From NCBI GenBank assembly GCA_963565915.1, contig OY751488.1:4092001-4156000 (forward strand): a DNA stretch of 64,000 nucleotides, given 5' to 3'. Of this stretch, positions 11,031 to 22,086 are shown piece by piece. Positions within the stretch are counted from its first letter, which is position 1. The number at the start of each line of letters is the position of its first letter. The position numbers and the translations under genes are program-made. A model generated the notes under the pieces. It was not told the origin of the DNA. It ran no database searches and was given only the letters and a program-made list of their open reading frames with translations. Source of the stretch: Entoloma clypeatum (taxonomy: Eukaryota > Basidiomycota > Agaricomycetes > Agaricales > Entolomataceae).

Positions 11031-11439
11031 AATTTTGTACTTGCCATTTCAGGACATTGATTTCAGATCCTCAGATCGTTCCATGGAAAATACCGGTTTA
11101 AACCGATCTGAACCGGTCTGTGGCCAGTCTTTCAAACTCTAAAGTTTTGAGTGAACCGAGGACTGGCCATGATCTGAAACCTTAAAGACCAAGACCGGCG
11201 GTCCGGTCTTTCACTGGTTCGGTTCTGTCCGGTCTCGGTCTGAAACCAACAAAAGTAAACTGGACCTTGAAACTAATTCCGCGGCTCTTGTAGTTCTGAC
11301 ACATGGAGCATGCTGGAATAACCCAAGCGTTGACTTAACACACTGCTACACCATGCTCGCCCACTTATCTACCTGTCCGCATGTAATGTGTACTATAGGA
11401 ACTCAGTTCCTCCGGCACAATAAATCTGATTAAAAAAAA

Positions 11440-12258
11440 AAAAAAAAAAACAACTCACATGATAATCCATCACAAGCACCATCCAAGTCCACCTCTTTGA
11501 CATCGTCATCCCCTGCCAAGAAGCTGAAGTCCGTGACACTATGTGGTGGCCTGGTGATTAGAAGTTCCCCCAGGCTCAAGGATTTTGAAGACCCAGGTGT
11601 CCAAGCCATGCTCACACATGCTATGCATGAGTATGAAGTCTGTGTATGCACAGTTAATGCATTCCCCAACTTAGAGACAAAGGCTAAGTGGACAAAGCTA
11701 GTTTGGCTCAATGCCCATGCTGACCCTTCTGAGACATATGAACTTTAACCATTCTTCGTTCGCAATAAATTCCGATCCTTGGATCCAGTTGCTGCCCATG
11801 ACATCGCCTCCAAACTCTCTGTAAGTATTTAAGGACAAAGATCTCTCCAGGGTTCCTATCCTTGTTTCTCAATGGCTACAGACACACCCCCGAACAATGA
11901 CCATGCATTCTTTTCCTCTCAAGTGAAATACCTTGCATTTTTGATTCCCAAGCTTCCACAATCTATTCCATTGGCTACTTGTGCAAATTCTATCACAACT
12001 TCTGTCTTTGCGAAAGTACCTGTTACTGCTGGCTCTGATGCTTGGGAGGTTTTCAATGGCCATTTCGACATTCTCTTTGGCAAAAATACCCGTGATGGAA
12101 ACAGCTATTTGAAGCACATTGAACGGGGTCCGCTAGGCATGGACTTGGTTCTCACATACCTGCAATCATCAGGAACAACCCAAACCAAGAATTTTGCAGA
12201 ATTTTGTTCAATTTTTGCTATTCTCTGTCAAAACATACTAATCTTTGTAAACCGGTAG
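11440..12258 (+). pseudogene. Exon remnants of an unrecognised basidiomycete gene
   Basis: Two plus-strand open segments look exon-like. The first (about 11450-11748) encodes a Ser/Pro/Lys-rich start, then MLTHAMHEYEVCVCTVNAFP and WLNAHADPSE, which weakly recalls the DUF6532-type proteins of mushrooms. A TAA interrupts it at about 11746, and homologous-looking residues resume (NKFRSLDPVAAHDIASKL) up to a GTAAGT donor at about 11821. A second segment (11872-12258) encodes 128 residues with no recognisable motif. A poly-A run (11431-11450) lies just upstream. I cannot assign a function; the pieces may belong to the same broken locus as the hAT-like exons at 13640. Confidence 0.35.
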
Positions 12259-12382
12259 ATTTTATTAATACTTTGCATGGGCCTTAATTTTGGAAAATTT
12301 AACAAAGAAAATTAGTAAATTTAGACAAGCATTTGATGTGGTGTTAATTTCTTCACTTTGGATGTTGCTCTTGATCACTGCA

Positions 12383-12433
12383 GTTTCAATGACATTGGCA
12401 AAACAACCGTTGTTTTGCCAATGTCATTGAAAC
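12383..12433. repeat. Perfect inverted repeat (24-bp arms, 3-nt loop)
   Basis: The arms 12383-12406 and 12410-12433 are exact reverse complements separated by CCG. Each arm ends in GTTTCAATGACATTGGC or its complement. It lies in AT-rich non-coding DNA. It could be a recent palindromic duplication or a structured element; there is no adjacent gene to assign it to. Confidence 0.85.
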
Positions 12434-13639
12434 ATTGATTTGATAAGATATGATAAATACAGTACATCACTACATACAAATGTAATTAATCAAGTAACCA
12501 GACCCCCATTGAGTTGCATCAGGTCGTTTGACCAACAAATAGTAAGGGATTTGCCTCCCATATGTAAGTTGGTAACTATGGAACAATAATTAGATCAACG
12601 ACTGACTTTGAGCAAATCAGGCTGCACATAAGGCCGACATCGCCATGTTTGACACGATGCTGAGCGCAGACACAATGTGGGTGGTTAGAGCACAGGTCAT
12701 GTACATAAAAAAGGGGGCAGGACCTATGACGTGTGACACCTGTCAGACGAGGTATGGACGCTGAAGACGAAGATTTGTCTATGGAATGGAGTGGTTCTTT
12801 CGATGACCTATGGGACGCCGAGTGAGCCTCATCATTTGTAAAAAAAAACATTAGAAAACGGATGGTGTTGTACAACACCGTCATTGTGGGTCAAGGAAAA
12901 GAGGTGGCGAACCTGTCATCACCCCATCCATCACCGGCGATATTTGCCGCGCCCCCTCCTGATCCCAGAGAACAAGCTATTCAGCTCGTTTGTGTCATGA
13001 GTGCAGTGGCGAATGATGGTTGTCGTTTGGTCGGCCACGTAGTTGCGTTGCAAAGGGTTGAGGAACCTGTATAGACAACATTGAAACATTGTCAGAGAAT
13101 CGAGACGGCGAGAACGTACCTTGCGTTGGGACAGTGAAGCCGGGTAAGTAAGTTTAGGTGCCCTCTCGCTGGTCACCGGCACCCAGCCTCGCTCTAACTA
13201 AAGACGAAGGGGGTTGTCGCTGGGTTGTCGCCGTTGTGAATGAAAGGCTCAACTGGAACAAATAAGTACCAACATTCAACTTAAGGATGATGGCACGTGC
13301 GCATTCGGTGGAGCTTGAAATGACTTTGTTTGTTTTTGGTTGCTACCACACCTTAGACAAGGGCGTACATAGGATGCTAGGCCTAGGTGCAGCACCCAAA
13401 GTTTGTCTTTCTCTTGTTAGTTTTACTTTCGTATCCTACATGAGAACATCACTCACTAATAATTGACTTTTGTATGTATAAAACTTTTATTAAGTTTGAT
13501 AAAATTTGGTGAATTATGTAAAGACTTAATCATATGAGCACAAAATTCGACAAAATTCAGGTGAATTCAGCTAAGTTGGTTAATTTTGCAAAGTTTCACT
13601 GATCTATCCAATTTTTGGATTCAGGTTTTTTCTGATGAT
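12434..13639. other. No supported gene
   Basis: The open frames here are short and lack motifs. A 16-bp perfect palindrome (GGTGTTGTACAACACC) lies at about 12864-12879. AT-rich DNA with TTTTGCAAAGTTT-like words lies at 13450-13620. Nothing else is supportable. Confidence 0.4.
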
Positions 13640-14566
13640 CTGTCCTTTCCAAAGAGATCCTTTGGACAGTGGCAAGGCCCAAGATCAAGCAGCTTGCGGC
13701 TGAGGTGAAGAAACTCTTGTAGGTTTCCCATTCTCTGTTGGAAAATATATTTACTTACAGGCCACAGGAAACATCCTCCACCCTTGAAGATCATTCTAAC
13801 TCCCCATTTCAGTAAGTTTCTCAAAGCTATATATACATGTATCGCTGGGTCTCATTTGTTTAAGCAGCCACAGAGCAAGACAACAAAGATAAAGTTTACA
13901 GGCCGCCAAAGAGCTCACGACCAGAGCCACCTTCACCGTCCATTGGGGTTTTCAATTCTGTTGGTAATGAAGTTATTGAAGATGCTGAGCCGGAGGATAA
14001 TTCTGGGCCTGCAAAAAAGGTAATGGTCGTACACATCTTTGTACTTATACTATGTTCCCTCATTTCAGTCAATTCAGAAACAAAGGCCAGCTGCCAAAGC
14101 TTCAGGTAAACCCAAAAAGAAGAACACACCAACAGTAAGTCCTTGTCATTTACACGCATGCAACTTTTGAACATATATTGAACTGTAGGTACATGAGATC
14201 TCAGACAATAATTCCAATGCTGAGTCTGATGGTTGTTCGGCGCTCCAAGATGCCAAATCTAGGGAGGGTTTCAAAGGAGCATGTCATGGACCTCAAAACA
14301 TGAGCATAAAGTACTTCCATGACCCTTATCCTGTGGTTACTAGCAAAAGTGCTCTGCGCTGGGAGTTTAAATGCTGATATTGTCTAATGTAAGTCCTTGC
14401 CACTTATTTCTTGGCCAAATCGATCTTGACAACTGGACAAGTGTACACACTGTTGACCGCACTGTAAAGGGTGGAGACATTGCCTTCAATGATGAACCTG
14501 TTCTCCCGAAGCTGAACAATCTTGTGAGCCATGTCACAGAGTGTAAGAAGAAGCACTCATTGTCCA
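13640..14566 (+). pseudogene. hAT-type transposase, N-terminal exons with BED-like finger
   Basis: Several small exons separated by short introns can be read: VARPKIKQLAAEVKKLL... (from about 13658), then EQDNKDKVYRPPKSS... (about 13876-14020), QKQRPAAKASG, PKKKNTPT, and a longer exon from about 14189. The last has KYFHDPYPVVTSKSALRWEFKC-stop-YC and, after another GTAAGT intron, DLDNWTSVHTVDRTVKGGD...LVSHVTECKKKHS. The C..C...H...C pattern preceded by FHDP fits a BED-type DNA-binding finger of basidiomycete hAT transposases. A TGA falls inside the CxxC pair (about 14374). The coding is cut by the solo LTR at 14567 and continues at 15280. Confidence 0.5.
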
Positions 14567-15279
14567 TGTTATATCCATCTCCGAATCTCCGATCCACTCC
14601 GATATTCCTCCGACATTCCGGACATCCGTTACCTCCGCATCTCCGCACGTTGCCATTGTGCATTTCATATTCATAACTCCATGCCTTTATGCATTTCATA
14701 TTCATATTCCCGTTTACTTATGCATCGCCTTTTCTGCATGGTCCGTTGACCGACATCTCCGATGTTCGTTACAGTCACTGGCAACTTACGCCACAACTCC
14801 GGACCTACTCCGACCATCTCCGTAAAGTAATCTCACTTAAGTATTTAAGCTCGTACCATACCTGTAGTTCCTCAGTTCGAATATCAACAAATTTCACTCC
14901 TCTACTCCCCGTTCATGCCAGAGATCCTCGCTGTGGTACAATACGCCGACGACATCCTCATCTACTGCTCTTCCTCCATCGTTACCCTTCGACGAGCTCA
15001 GTACTGTGTCCGAGTTACAACTCCGACATCGTCCGACCATTTCCACATCAACTTGTCTTTCACCGAGATCTTTCCGAGGACCTCCGCACCTCCGACCTCT
15101 CCTCCGACCTCCTGAAATTGGGACACCTTATCCAACAAACGGCGGTGCAACACATACGTTGAAGCCACGTCCCTCCCCTTCGTTGTTCCTCCGCATTCCC
15201 GGAGTTCCGCTCCGGTCTCAGTTCTACGTCCGACCTCCGACGGACTCTGACAAAGCTCCGACGTTTCACCTACTTAACA
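14567..15279 (+). repeat. Solo gypsy LTR with 5-bp target duplication
   Basis: The LTR starts TGTTATATCC and ends ACTTAACA. It is flanked by the perfect 5-bp direct repeat GTCCA (14562-14566 and 15280-15284). It carries the same CAGTTCGAATATCA and GCAACACATACGTTGAAGCC blocks as the LTRs at 1630 and 51069 and is very rich in TCCGAC. No internal element sequence is present, so it is a solo LTR left by LTR-LTR recombination. It sits inside the hAT-like coding region. Confidence 0.85.
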
Positions 15280-15465
15280 GTCCACCCCGATATCAATCCC
15301 AAACAGGATGCACCGAAGTCTGGTGAAAATTGGAACCTCCAGGATAGCTGCAAGATCATGGAGAAATTTTTAAAGAACGGCAAAATGAACCCTGCAGTTG
15401 TTCCCACTCAAAAAGGGTTTCTTTGCCTCTTTTCAGCATGGATCCTTGACGAGAGTCTTCGCATA
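15280..15465 (+). pseudogene. hAT-type transposase, continuation after solo LTR
   Basis: This frame reads DINPKQDAPKSGENWNLQD, then NPAVVPTQKGF and FSAWILDESLR. The last block (AVVPTQKGF..LFSAWILDE) is a conserved segment just C-terminal to the BED finger in fungal hAT transposases, as I recall the family. The frame is offset by one base from the upstream exon. The coding ends at the copia LTR near 15465. The catalytic DDE core and the dimerisation domain are absent. Confidence 0.5.
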
Positions 15466-15744
15466 CAATCACATCAACGCTGGAGGTGATCACAGCAGAT
15501 GCATCATCTTGCAGTCCTAGTATACTCTATGCTACACGCTACAAATTGTGTATCTACGATAGAGGGGGAACCTTACTACTAACCTTGTGAGGTGTTTGCA
15601 AGATGGGGGTTACTCGGTAAGAGCATTATATTGCACAGAGAATAAGGACAGTCTTATATACTAGTCTACTTATTTGTACATTATTTGTACGTCATGGGAT
15701 TGGGCACATGACGCTATAGATGAAATATCTATAGGAGTGGAATT
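15465..15744 (-). repeat. Copia-3 3' LTR (boundaries approximate)
   Basis: On the minus strand, pol ends at 15781 and is followed by a purine-rich tract (TTGAGGGGAAGGG) just before 15744. A region of about 280 bp then contains TATATAAGACTG, a plausible promoter box. The size matches the other copia LTRs here (291-311 bp). The left edge meets hAT-like coding sequence near 15465; I could not identify a target duplication. Confidence 0.45.
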
Positions 15745-15780
15745 CATTCAACCCTTCCCCTCAATGTGTATACATTGGAT

Positions 15781-18048
15781 TTATGAAAATGTCAAGCCTA
15801 AATGCTGGCGACATCTTTCAAAGAGTTCCCGACTAAGATTTTTAGTTAGCATATCCGCGGGATTGGATGTGCCTTCAATGTACTCTACAGTGATCAATCC
15901 ACAAGAGATGTATTCTCAGATGACGTGATATCTTAGATCAATATGTTTAGTACGGCGTTCCTGCACAGGGTTGTTCCCAATAAAGATTGAGCCATGATTG
16001 TTGGCATAGATCAGGACATTCCACATTAGAAAGCCAATCTCCTGGAAGAGTTGGATTATCCATTTTACTTGGCGGCCGCAATTGGACATCACCATGTACT
16101 TTGCTTCAGTTGATGAGTGAGCAATGGTTTTTGTAGACGACAAGTCCAGCCTATAGAAGCACCTGCAAGCTTCAGGAAAAAGCCGGTGCAGCTTCAATGC
16201 TTTATTTCATCGGATGCCCAGTCAGAATCCATGTAGGCATGTAAGCCCACATTTTGATCACCAGAATATGTCAGTTGGTAATCAGAAGTGCCCATGAGGT
16301 AGTGGATTATATACTTCGCTTTATCAACATGTTCCTGGGTAGGATTTGCTGAGAACTGTGATAACGTGATCATGGCAAAGGCAGTGTTGGGTTGTGTACC
16401 AATCATTAAATATAGCAGAGACCCTATGATCTGCTGAAATTGTGATTGAAGCGCAGCAGTGCCAGTGCCAGCATTTGCTGTTGGCTTGTATCCAGTAGGT
16501 AGGGGAGTCTTGGCGATTGTTGCATTTGTCATGCCAAATCTCTCTACTACTTTCTGTAAATAGGCACATTGATCAATCATGATCATATTCTTGGTACGCA
16601 TGGTGCGCATTCTCAAGAATTCAGTGGGTTCACCTAGATCACGAGATTCCCAAATAGCCATGAATTCGGCTCTTTTAACAGTTGTAAGCTTAGCGTCTGG
16701 TCCCATGAACATTGCATCATTGACATAGATTATTGCTAGTACGATGGTTCCATTTGGGGAATAGAAACAAAGATTCTGGCATCAGATATGACCCTTCAGA
16801 AACCCAGTTTCTTCATGGATTTCTCCATGGCATGCCACCATGCAAGTCCAGCCTGCTTCAAACCATAAATAGCCTTATGCAGGTGCCAAACAAGAAGTTC
16901 TTTGCCTTTTACTTTGAAGCCTTCAGGTTGACCGTTGCATCATGTATAAGTCTTCCTGGAGTTTCCCATAAAGGAAAGCAGCAGTTACATCTAGTGCGAG
17001 AATCACCCAACTCTCAAGCGCGGCGGTAGTGAGCATGAGACATACTGTCTCGAATCAAACTATGGGAGAGAATATCTCGTCAAAATTGATTCCCTCGATT
17101 TGCAAAAAACCTTGTGCAACAAGCCTAGCCTTTTTTCGGCTGTCGGTCTTTATGTCAAAGACCCATCATGATCTGATGGCCTTCTGTCCAGTTGGTAAAG
17201 GTGTTAGATCATAGACATCACGCCACTTGATGCTATCAAGTTCCTTACGGCATGCATCCAGCCACTCATCCTGGAGGTTTTTTGGCATTTTTGCAATGTC
17301 GCGAAACTTCATCTCCCAGATATCATGGAACTGTGAGAGATTAGATTCAGAGTGAGGAACAGCTGATGCAAGTAGTGCGTTCAACTCAGCGATCTGTTTC
17401 ATGTCTCCCCCTCATTTTCAAACTAATTGTTCTAGGTACAAGTTAAATGCTTTTGGACCTAGCTCCACATCATTCATCATTTCACGCAGTAAGCTCTCTG
17501 CATCCATCTCTTCCAAAGGTTCATCATCAGGAACTTTGGGGTCATCAGGAGGAGTACCAGAAGATCCACTAGGCCCTGCATCAGGTGGGGCTAAGGGGGA
17601 ACTAGGCTCACTTCTTCCTGTCGTGATTGGGGAACATTGCGGAGCCGGGAAGGCTCTTGCTGCTGTTTCTCTCAATTAATGGCTTCACACCAAGAGCGTG
17701 TGCGATTGATGTTGCATTGTTGTTGCGCGGGGTGCCGTTGCTCCCCGTAGATGTTGCCTTCCCATCAAGGCAGGTTAGCATTTCTTTGTGGTTGAGGGAC
17801 ATCAGCAGGCAGAGGATTCGCCGGCTGGTTCTGGACCTCAGGGTCATCCTGATTCAAAGATGGTACATCAGCGCCATTATGCTGGTTTCCATTTGGAGCA
17901 GAAGGGGGATCGGAGGATTCATCTCCGCTCAGCTGATTACGCTGGCAGGAATTACAATGAACATCTCTGCCTCCGAAGTGGTGATCAACATTGTCATCAG
18001 GGTTTCCATCATCCTGAGACTCATGATGGGAAGGCTCATTTCCCATGA
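15781..18048 (-). pseudogene. Copia-3 pol remnant: linker, reverse transcriptase, RNase H
   Basis: The minus-strand coding is broken by many frameshifts and stops. The order is a Pro/Ser/Asp-rich integrase-RT linker (about 18048-17420), the block WLDACRKELDSIKW (about 17260), RT (FDEIFSPIVRFETV; FLYGKLQEDLYM; the YVDD box reads YVND, about 16725), TPLPTGYKP, and SLLYLMIGTQPNTAFA. RNase H follows with DSDWASDE (about 16220), SSTEAKYM and KHIDLRYH, ending NPADMLTKNLSRELF. The second RT catalytic aspartate pair is altered (ND instead of DD). Gag, protease and integrase are missing; the 5' side abuts the Gypsy-2 LTR fragment at about 18049. It resembles Copia-1/2 but is clearly older. Confidence 0.8.
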
Positions 18049-18049
18049 G

Positions 18050-18300
18050 TGTGGGAACGGAATATGTCAATTGGAAGCGTGCATGTGGTGGTATAAATCA
18101 TCACTCTGACGTGCACTCCGATGCGGAGTATGGTCAGAGGTTGTTGGAGGTCGGAGGTGTTGAAAGATAGATGGAAACAAAAGAAAACATAAAGTATAGT
18201 AATATAAATAATAGACATACCACAACGGTCGGAGGGTCGGAGGATGGGTCGGAGGTGTCAGAGGTGTTGGACTGAGGAAATCAGATGGTTGCCCTTACAT
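18050..18300 (-). repeat. Gypsy-2 3' LTR fragment
   Basis: On the minus strand the LTR begins TGTAAGGGCAACC at 18300, directly after the polypurine tract GAAGGGGGGTAA (18301-18312). It aligns with the LTR ending at 6865 around ATTTATACCACCACATGCAC and is truncated at about 18050 by copia sequence. Confidence 0.75.
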
Positions 18301-18310
18301 TACCCCCCTT

Positions 18311-19313
18311 CTAAGGCGCGGCATCTCGACGCACAAGGCGGAATGTACAGGACTCGAAGGCAGTTGCAGCGATTTGACATGGAGCTCCCGGGTGTCGGCG
18401 GTAAAATTCCCGGACCAGGCGCGGAGCGTGGACATCCTCCTCCGTCTCCCATGAGTTTTCCTCATAGCCGTACCCCTTCCACTTGACTAGGAACTGCAGC
18501 TTGCCTTGTTGAAGCCGACTATCCAAGATCATTTCGACTTGTATTCCATTTCTTCTCTGACTGCAGTCAGAAGCGGAGGGATATGGACATCTCGTCGGAA
18601 GGGGTCTTCTGGAGCCAACAACAGTTTTACAACGTGGAATACGGGGTGAATGCGAGACAGGGAAGGAGGGAGTTTGAGTTTGTACGCATGCATTCTGACA
18701 GGTCGGACAACTGGAAATGGGCCTACATATCTATGAGCCAGCTTTTTGGTCGGTCGGGTGGTTTTGAGGTCAGAGGAATCCAGAAAGACCTTGTCGCCCA
18801 GTTGGAAGGTCGGAGTAGATGTCCAATGCTGGTTGTAGTACCACGCCATGTCATCTTTGGCCTTCCCCAAAGCTCCTTGTGCTTCCTCCAATGCAGACTT
18901 CATCCACTTGCTGAAATCCTCCACAGCCTCGATCTCTGATGGTCTTTGTTGGGGCTCAAAGCCTATATGTGGGTGACGTCCGGTGTCAATGTAGAAGGGG
19001 GTTTGGCATGTGGATGCGTGGACATGGTTATTGTATGAAAACTCTACCATTGGAAGCCATTCGTCCCAATCGTCGCTCATTGATGAACAGTTGGAGGTAT
19101 TGTTCCAATCCCTGGTTCACGTGTTCCGTCTGTCCATCCGACTGCGGATGGTAGGCCATCGAGGCAGCAACCTTGATACCTAACAACCTGTACAATTCCC
19201 GCATGAACTTGGTGATGAACTGTGGTCCGCGATCGGAGACAATGGCCTCCAGAAGACCAGAAAGCTTCCAAACATGTTGAACATAAGATTTCACAGATCC
19301 GAGGGCGGAGAGA
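18311..19313 (-). pseudogene. Gypsy-2 integrase and chromodomain
   Basis: Minus-strand integrase core with IVSDRGPQF (about 19230) and AYHPQSDGQTEHVNQ (about 19155), then WLPMVEFSYNNH, the GPY/F block (RYVGPFPVV, about 18690), IHPVFHVVKL and a chromodomain (MILDSR...FLVKWKGYGYEENSWE, about 18530-18440), which is thought to direct integration toward marked chromatin. There are frameshifts near 19080 and 18532. Upstream pol is missing because the Gypsy-3 LTR is inserted at 19314. Confidence 0.88.
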
Positions 19314-19715
19314 TGTTATGGACTCTACGGTATGAGGACCATGTCATATCTTTTACCTATCATCCGAACGCGGCGCCCTCTTATGAGCTTACTATGTCTA
19401 ATATCTACTTTCGCAACCTTCGATTCCCAGTCTGACTCACTATCTTACTTTGTCATCCCCTTTAGTATACTTCACTCCCGCACTGACTCGCTTTCCGCAG
19501 TCAGCTTACTCATTGTACATAGCCTTCCGCAGTCGCCTTACTCATGCGCACTGCCTTCCGCAGTACTGACTCATCCGCTACTGCCTATAGTCAGTACCTA
19601 TATAAACCCTCTGTAGCATAGTTAGATTCCTTAGATTTAACAATCACATTGCTCTTCGCCTTTCCACTTCCTGCATACTCTGCCCGAACCTTGGAATGGT
19701 TTGTTAAGCATAACA
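19314..19715 (+). repeat. Gypsy-3 5' LTR
   Basis: The 402-bp LTR starts TGTTATGGAC and ends GCATAACA. It contains CCTATATAAACCC (TATA box, about 19599). The minus-strand LTR at 62957-63320 belongs to the same family (shared CTATAGTCAGTACCTATATA and TTTAACAATCACATTGCTC-like blocks). Downstream, 19716-19856 is the Gypsy-3 leader, interrupted at 19857. The LTR lies inside the Gypsy-2 integrase gene. Confidence 0.82.
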
Positions 19716-20068
19716 AGTTGCTAAATCTTGTTAGGTTCGCCCAGAGCAAAGGGAGCAACTACCAGATGAGTCAAGACATTGCGCTTCTTTGAAGGCTTCA
19801 CCAGTAACCCATTTGCCACACCAGAAGCCTGACAGGAGGAGCTAAGTCCTCGAGACTAGTCTTTCAAGGTTCAGTCCAATAGGACTGGAACCGGACCAGA
19901 CTGAACCAAAAAATGAACCAAAATAGACCAAGACCGCAGTCTCAGTCTTGCTAAATTGGGACGGCCCCGGTCTTCGGTCTCAACGAAAATTTTTTTTTTT
20001 GAAGACCGGTAAAAGACTGGTCTTTTGGGTGCTAATACAGGGTCTACATATGTATTTACAGGATGTGA

Positions 20069-20520
20069 GGATGGGCCGTTGCGCGCGAGTGGGGGCCGTT
20101 GGGCTTGAGTGGTGGCCGTTGCGCGCGAGTCGAGGCCGTTGGGCATGAAGGGAGGGCGTTAGGCGTGAGTTGAGGCCATTGGGCACCAGTGGGGGCCGTT
20201 GGGGTGTGATAGGGGGCTGTTGGGCATGAGTGGAGGCCGTTGGGCATGGGTGGAGGCCATTGGGCATGGATGGAGGCCATTGGGGGCGAAGGGAGGCCGT
20301 TGGGCGCTAGAGGGGGCCGTTGGGCACAGGAGGGGCCGTTGGGCATGGGTGGAGGCCATTGGGCATGGATGGAGGCCATTGGGGGTGAAGGGAGGCTGTT
20401 GAGCACGAAGGGAGGCCGTTGGGAGTGAAAGAACGCTGTTGGGTGCTAGAGGGGGGCATTGGGCACGAGTCGAGGCCGTTGGGCGCCAGAAAGGGCCATT
20501 GGGCAAGAGTGGGCATGAAA
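20069..20520 (+). repeat. 20-bp minisatellite, forward arm of hAT-like copy 2
   Basis: About 22 tandem units near GGCCGTTGGGCATGAGTGGA, with the regular 20-bp step clearest at 20222-20300. The same unit is present at 9373, 21585 (reversed), 46518 and 48640 (reversed). Confidence 0.85.
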
Positions 20521-21584
20521 GTCAGATGGCGAACTGGGCAAAGGGTTTGTTTGGCCCAGAAAGCAGCCAAAGCAAATAAGGGCAAATGGCCTGCCCTCGT
20601 TTGGATGCACATCAGGCACGCATCAAATGTGTCAACTAAATATAAACACACTTAAAAAAACATCGCACATCTGCCTACATGTCTTACACAGGGGCAGCAA
20701 AAGCTTATGCACTATATCAATTAAGTATTAGAGCATTTTGTGTCACTGACTATGTATCTATTTTGTGAAATTTCACCACGGATCTTATGATATAGCAATG
20801 CAGAGCTCTGCACCAAATAATAGTAAACAATGTGCAGAATACATTGCGTGGGTGCGCACGGCACCTTCCTCATGGTCTAATAAGGGTTTTAAGCATAGAA
20901 CTCATAAATACATATATATTGACCTTCTGAAACACCTTGAATAATTTTAAGATGTCTAGATAAGATAGAAATAATCAAATGTGCATATTTCAGTAAAAGT
21001 GTTATATCTCCATGATTGATCCACCAAATTTGAAAAACAAATGTGCTGTGAGATCCCCTGAATGGGGAGAATCCAAAGCTGAAGTAAAATTTTCTAGTGA
21101 AATTTTCGACCTATTTTGCTTATATTCACCTTATTAAGTCCTTGAATTTGATTTGCATGGTCTGGATAGATTTACATACAATGTTGCAATAGTATATATT
21201 TACTACATGTAGTTTAAAGGGGTTGTGGAAAGGAGAAAGTGAGGAAATGATGTTTTTTGTGTTTGAGATAACTCATGATGCACCGTTTATCACGATTTAC
21301 AATGTGATTTGATACATCAATTTGCTGCCCAGACTCTCTACCATACATGGCTCATGTATCTAACTGTATATATACTTCTTATAGGTTTATAAACATCCCT
21401 AAATCAGTTAATAAGTATATTTGAGGCCTGTGATGCCACGGTTTGGGCATTGAGGCCGCAAGTTTCAACAACACACTCGCTTGGCATTGACTGCTGAGCA
21501 CCTCGGCAATCGCCGAAAGTTGAACCATAAGTTGACGGCCAGCGAACGTTCCCACAGTTCTTTTTATCCCCCACCTCCACTCCA

Positions 21585-21850
21585 TATGGCCATCACCTCC
21601 GCCCAACACCCACCACTCATGGCTAACGACCACCACTTGTGGCCAACGGCCCGCTATTGCCCCCTCTAGCGCCCAACGGCCTACTTTCACGGACAATGGC
21701 CTCTGTTCACGCCCAACGCCTCCACCCACGCCCAACGCCCCCTATTGCGCCCAACAGCCTCCACTCACGCCCAAAGCCGCCGAATCGCGCCCAACAGCGC
21801 TGACTCACGCCCAACGTGTCAAACAGCCTCCATTCATGCCCAACGGCTAC
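21585..21850 (-). repeat. 20-bp minisatellite, reversed arm of hAT-like copy 2
   Basis: The same unit as at 20069 but on the other strand (CCCAACGCCTCCACTCACG-like). Together the two arms form a large inverted repeat around a core of about 1 kb. Confidence 0.8.
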
Positions 21851-22086
21851 CACTCCCATACCTATATATATTTAGCCACAATGTATAATTAATCGACCCA
21901 CCAAACCAGTTCTGACTGGTCCAGACCGGTTCGGTCCACCGTCCATGGGTCCGATGGTCCAGTCCTGAGTGGTCCGGTCTGGTTTTTTGCCCTTTTGTCA
22001 TATATGAAGACCGGTCTCGGTCTCGGTCTATGCCCCTCGGAGGCAAAAAACCGAACCAAACCGAACCATCAAACACTACTCGAGAC

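Larger units (their letters stand above)
9007..11275. mobile_element. hAT-like non-autonomous element, copy 1, with internal minisatellite
   Basis: The left end TAGTGTTTAAAGGTCCA and the inverted right end TAGTTTCAAGGTCCA form short terminal inverted repeats beginning TAGTG/TAGTT, which fit the hAT end consensus. Both subterminal regions (9020-9180 and 11090-11265) are packed with GACCGGTC and AGACCGAGACC words on both strands. Between them lie an imperfect GC hairpin (9218-9252), a 20-bp minisatellite (9373-9780), an AT-rich core (9900-10700) and a tRNA-like segment (10946-11030). There is no transposase. The flanks are gypsy RT on the left and unrelated DNA on the right, and the 8 bp next to each end do not match, so a deletion or rearrangement is likely. 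Confidence 0.65.
19857..22078. mobile_element. hAT-like non-autonomous element, copy 2, with 8-bp target duplication
   Basis: The element is flanked by the perfect 8-bp direct repeat CTCGAGAC (19849-19856 and 22079-22086), the target size of hAT transposons. The ends are inverted repeats: TAGTCTTTCAAGGTTC on the left and, reversed, TAGTGTTTGATGGTTC on the right. Subterminal regions (19880-20030, 21900-22070) are dense in GACCGGTC/GGTCTCGGTC. The interior has a forward 20-bp minisatellite (20069-20520), an AT-rich core (20560-21480) and the same minisatellite reversed (21585-21850). It encodes no transposase. It is inserted in the leader of Gypsy-3. Confidence 0.8.

Noticed and set aside
12576..12884. 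102-codon minus-strand frame at 12.6-12.9 kb
   Set aside because: No homology, no splice or start context, and low-complexity composition.
20056..20506. Possible CRISPR-like array at 20.05-20.5 kb
   Set aside because: The units are directly contiguous 20-bp degenerate repeats with no unique spacers, in a eukaryotic context.
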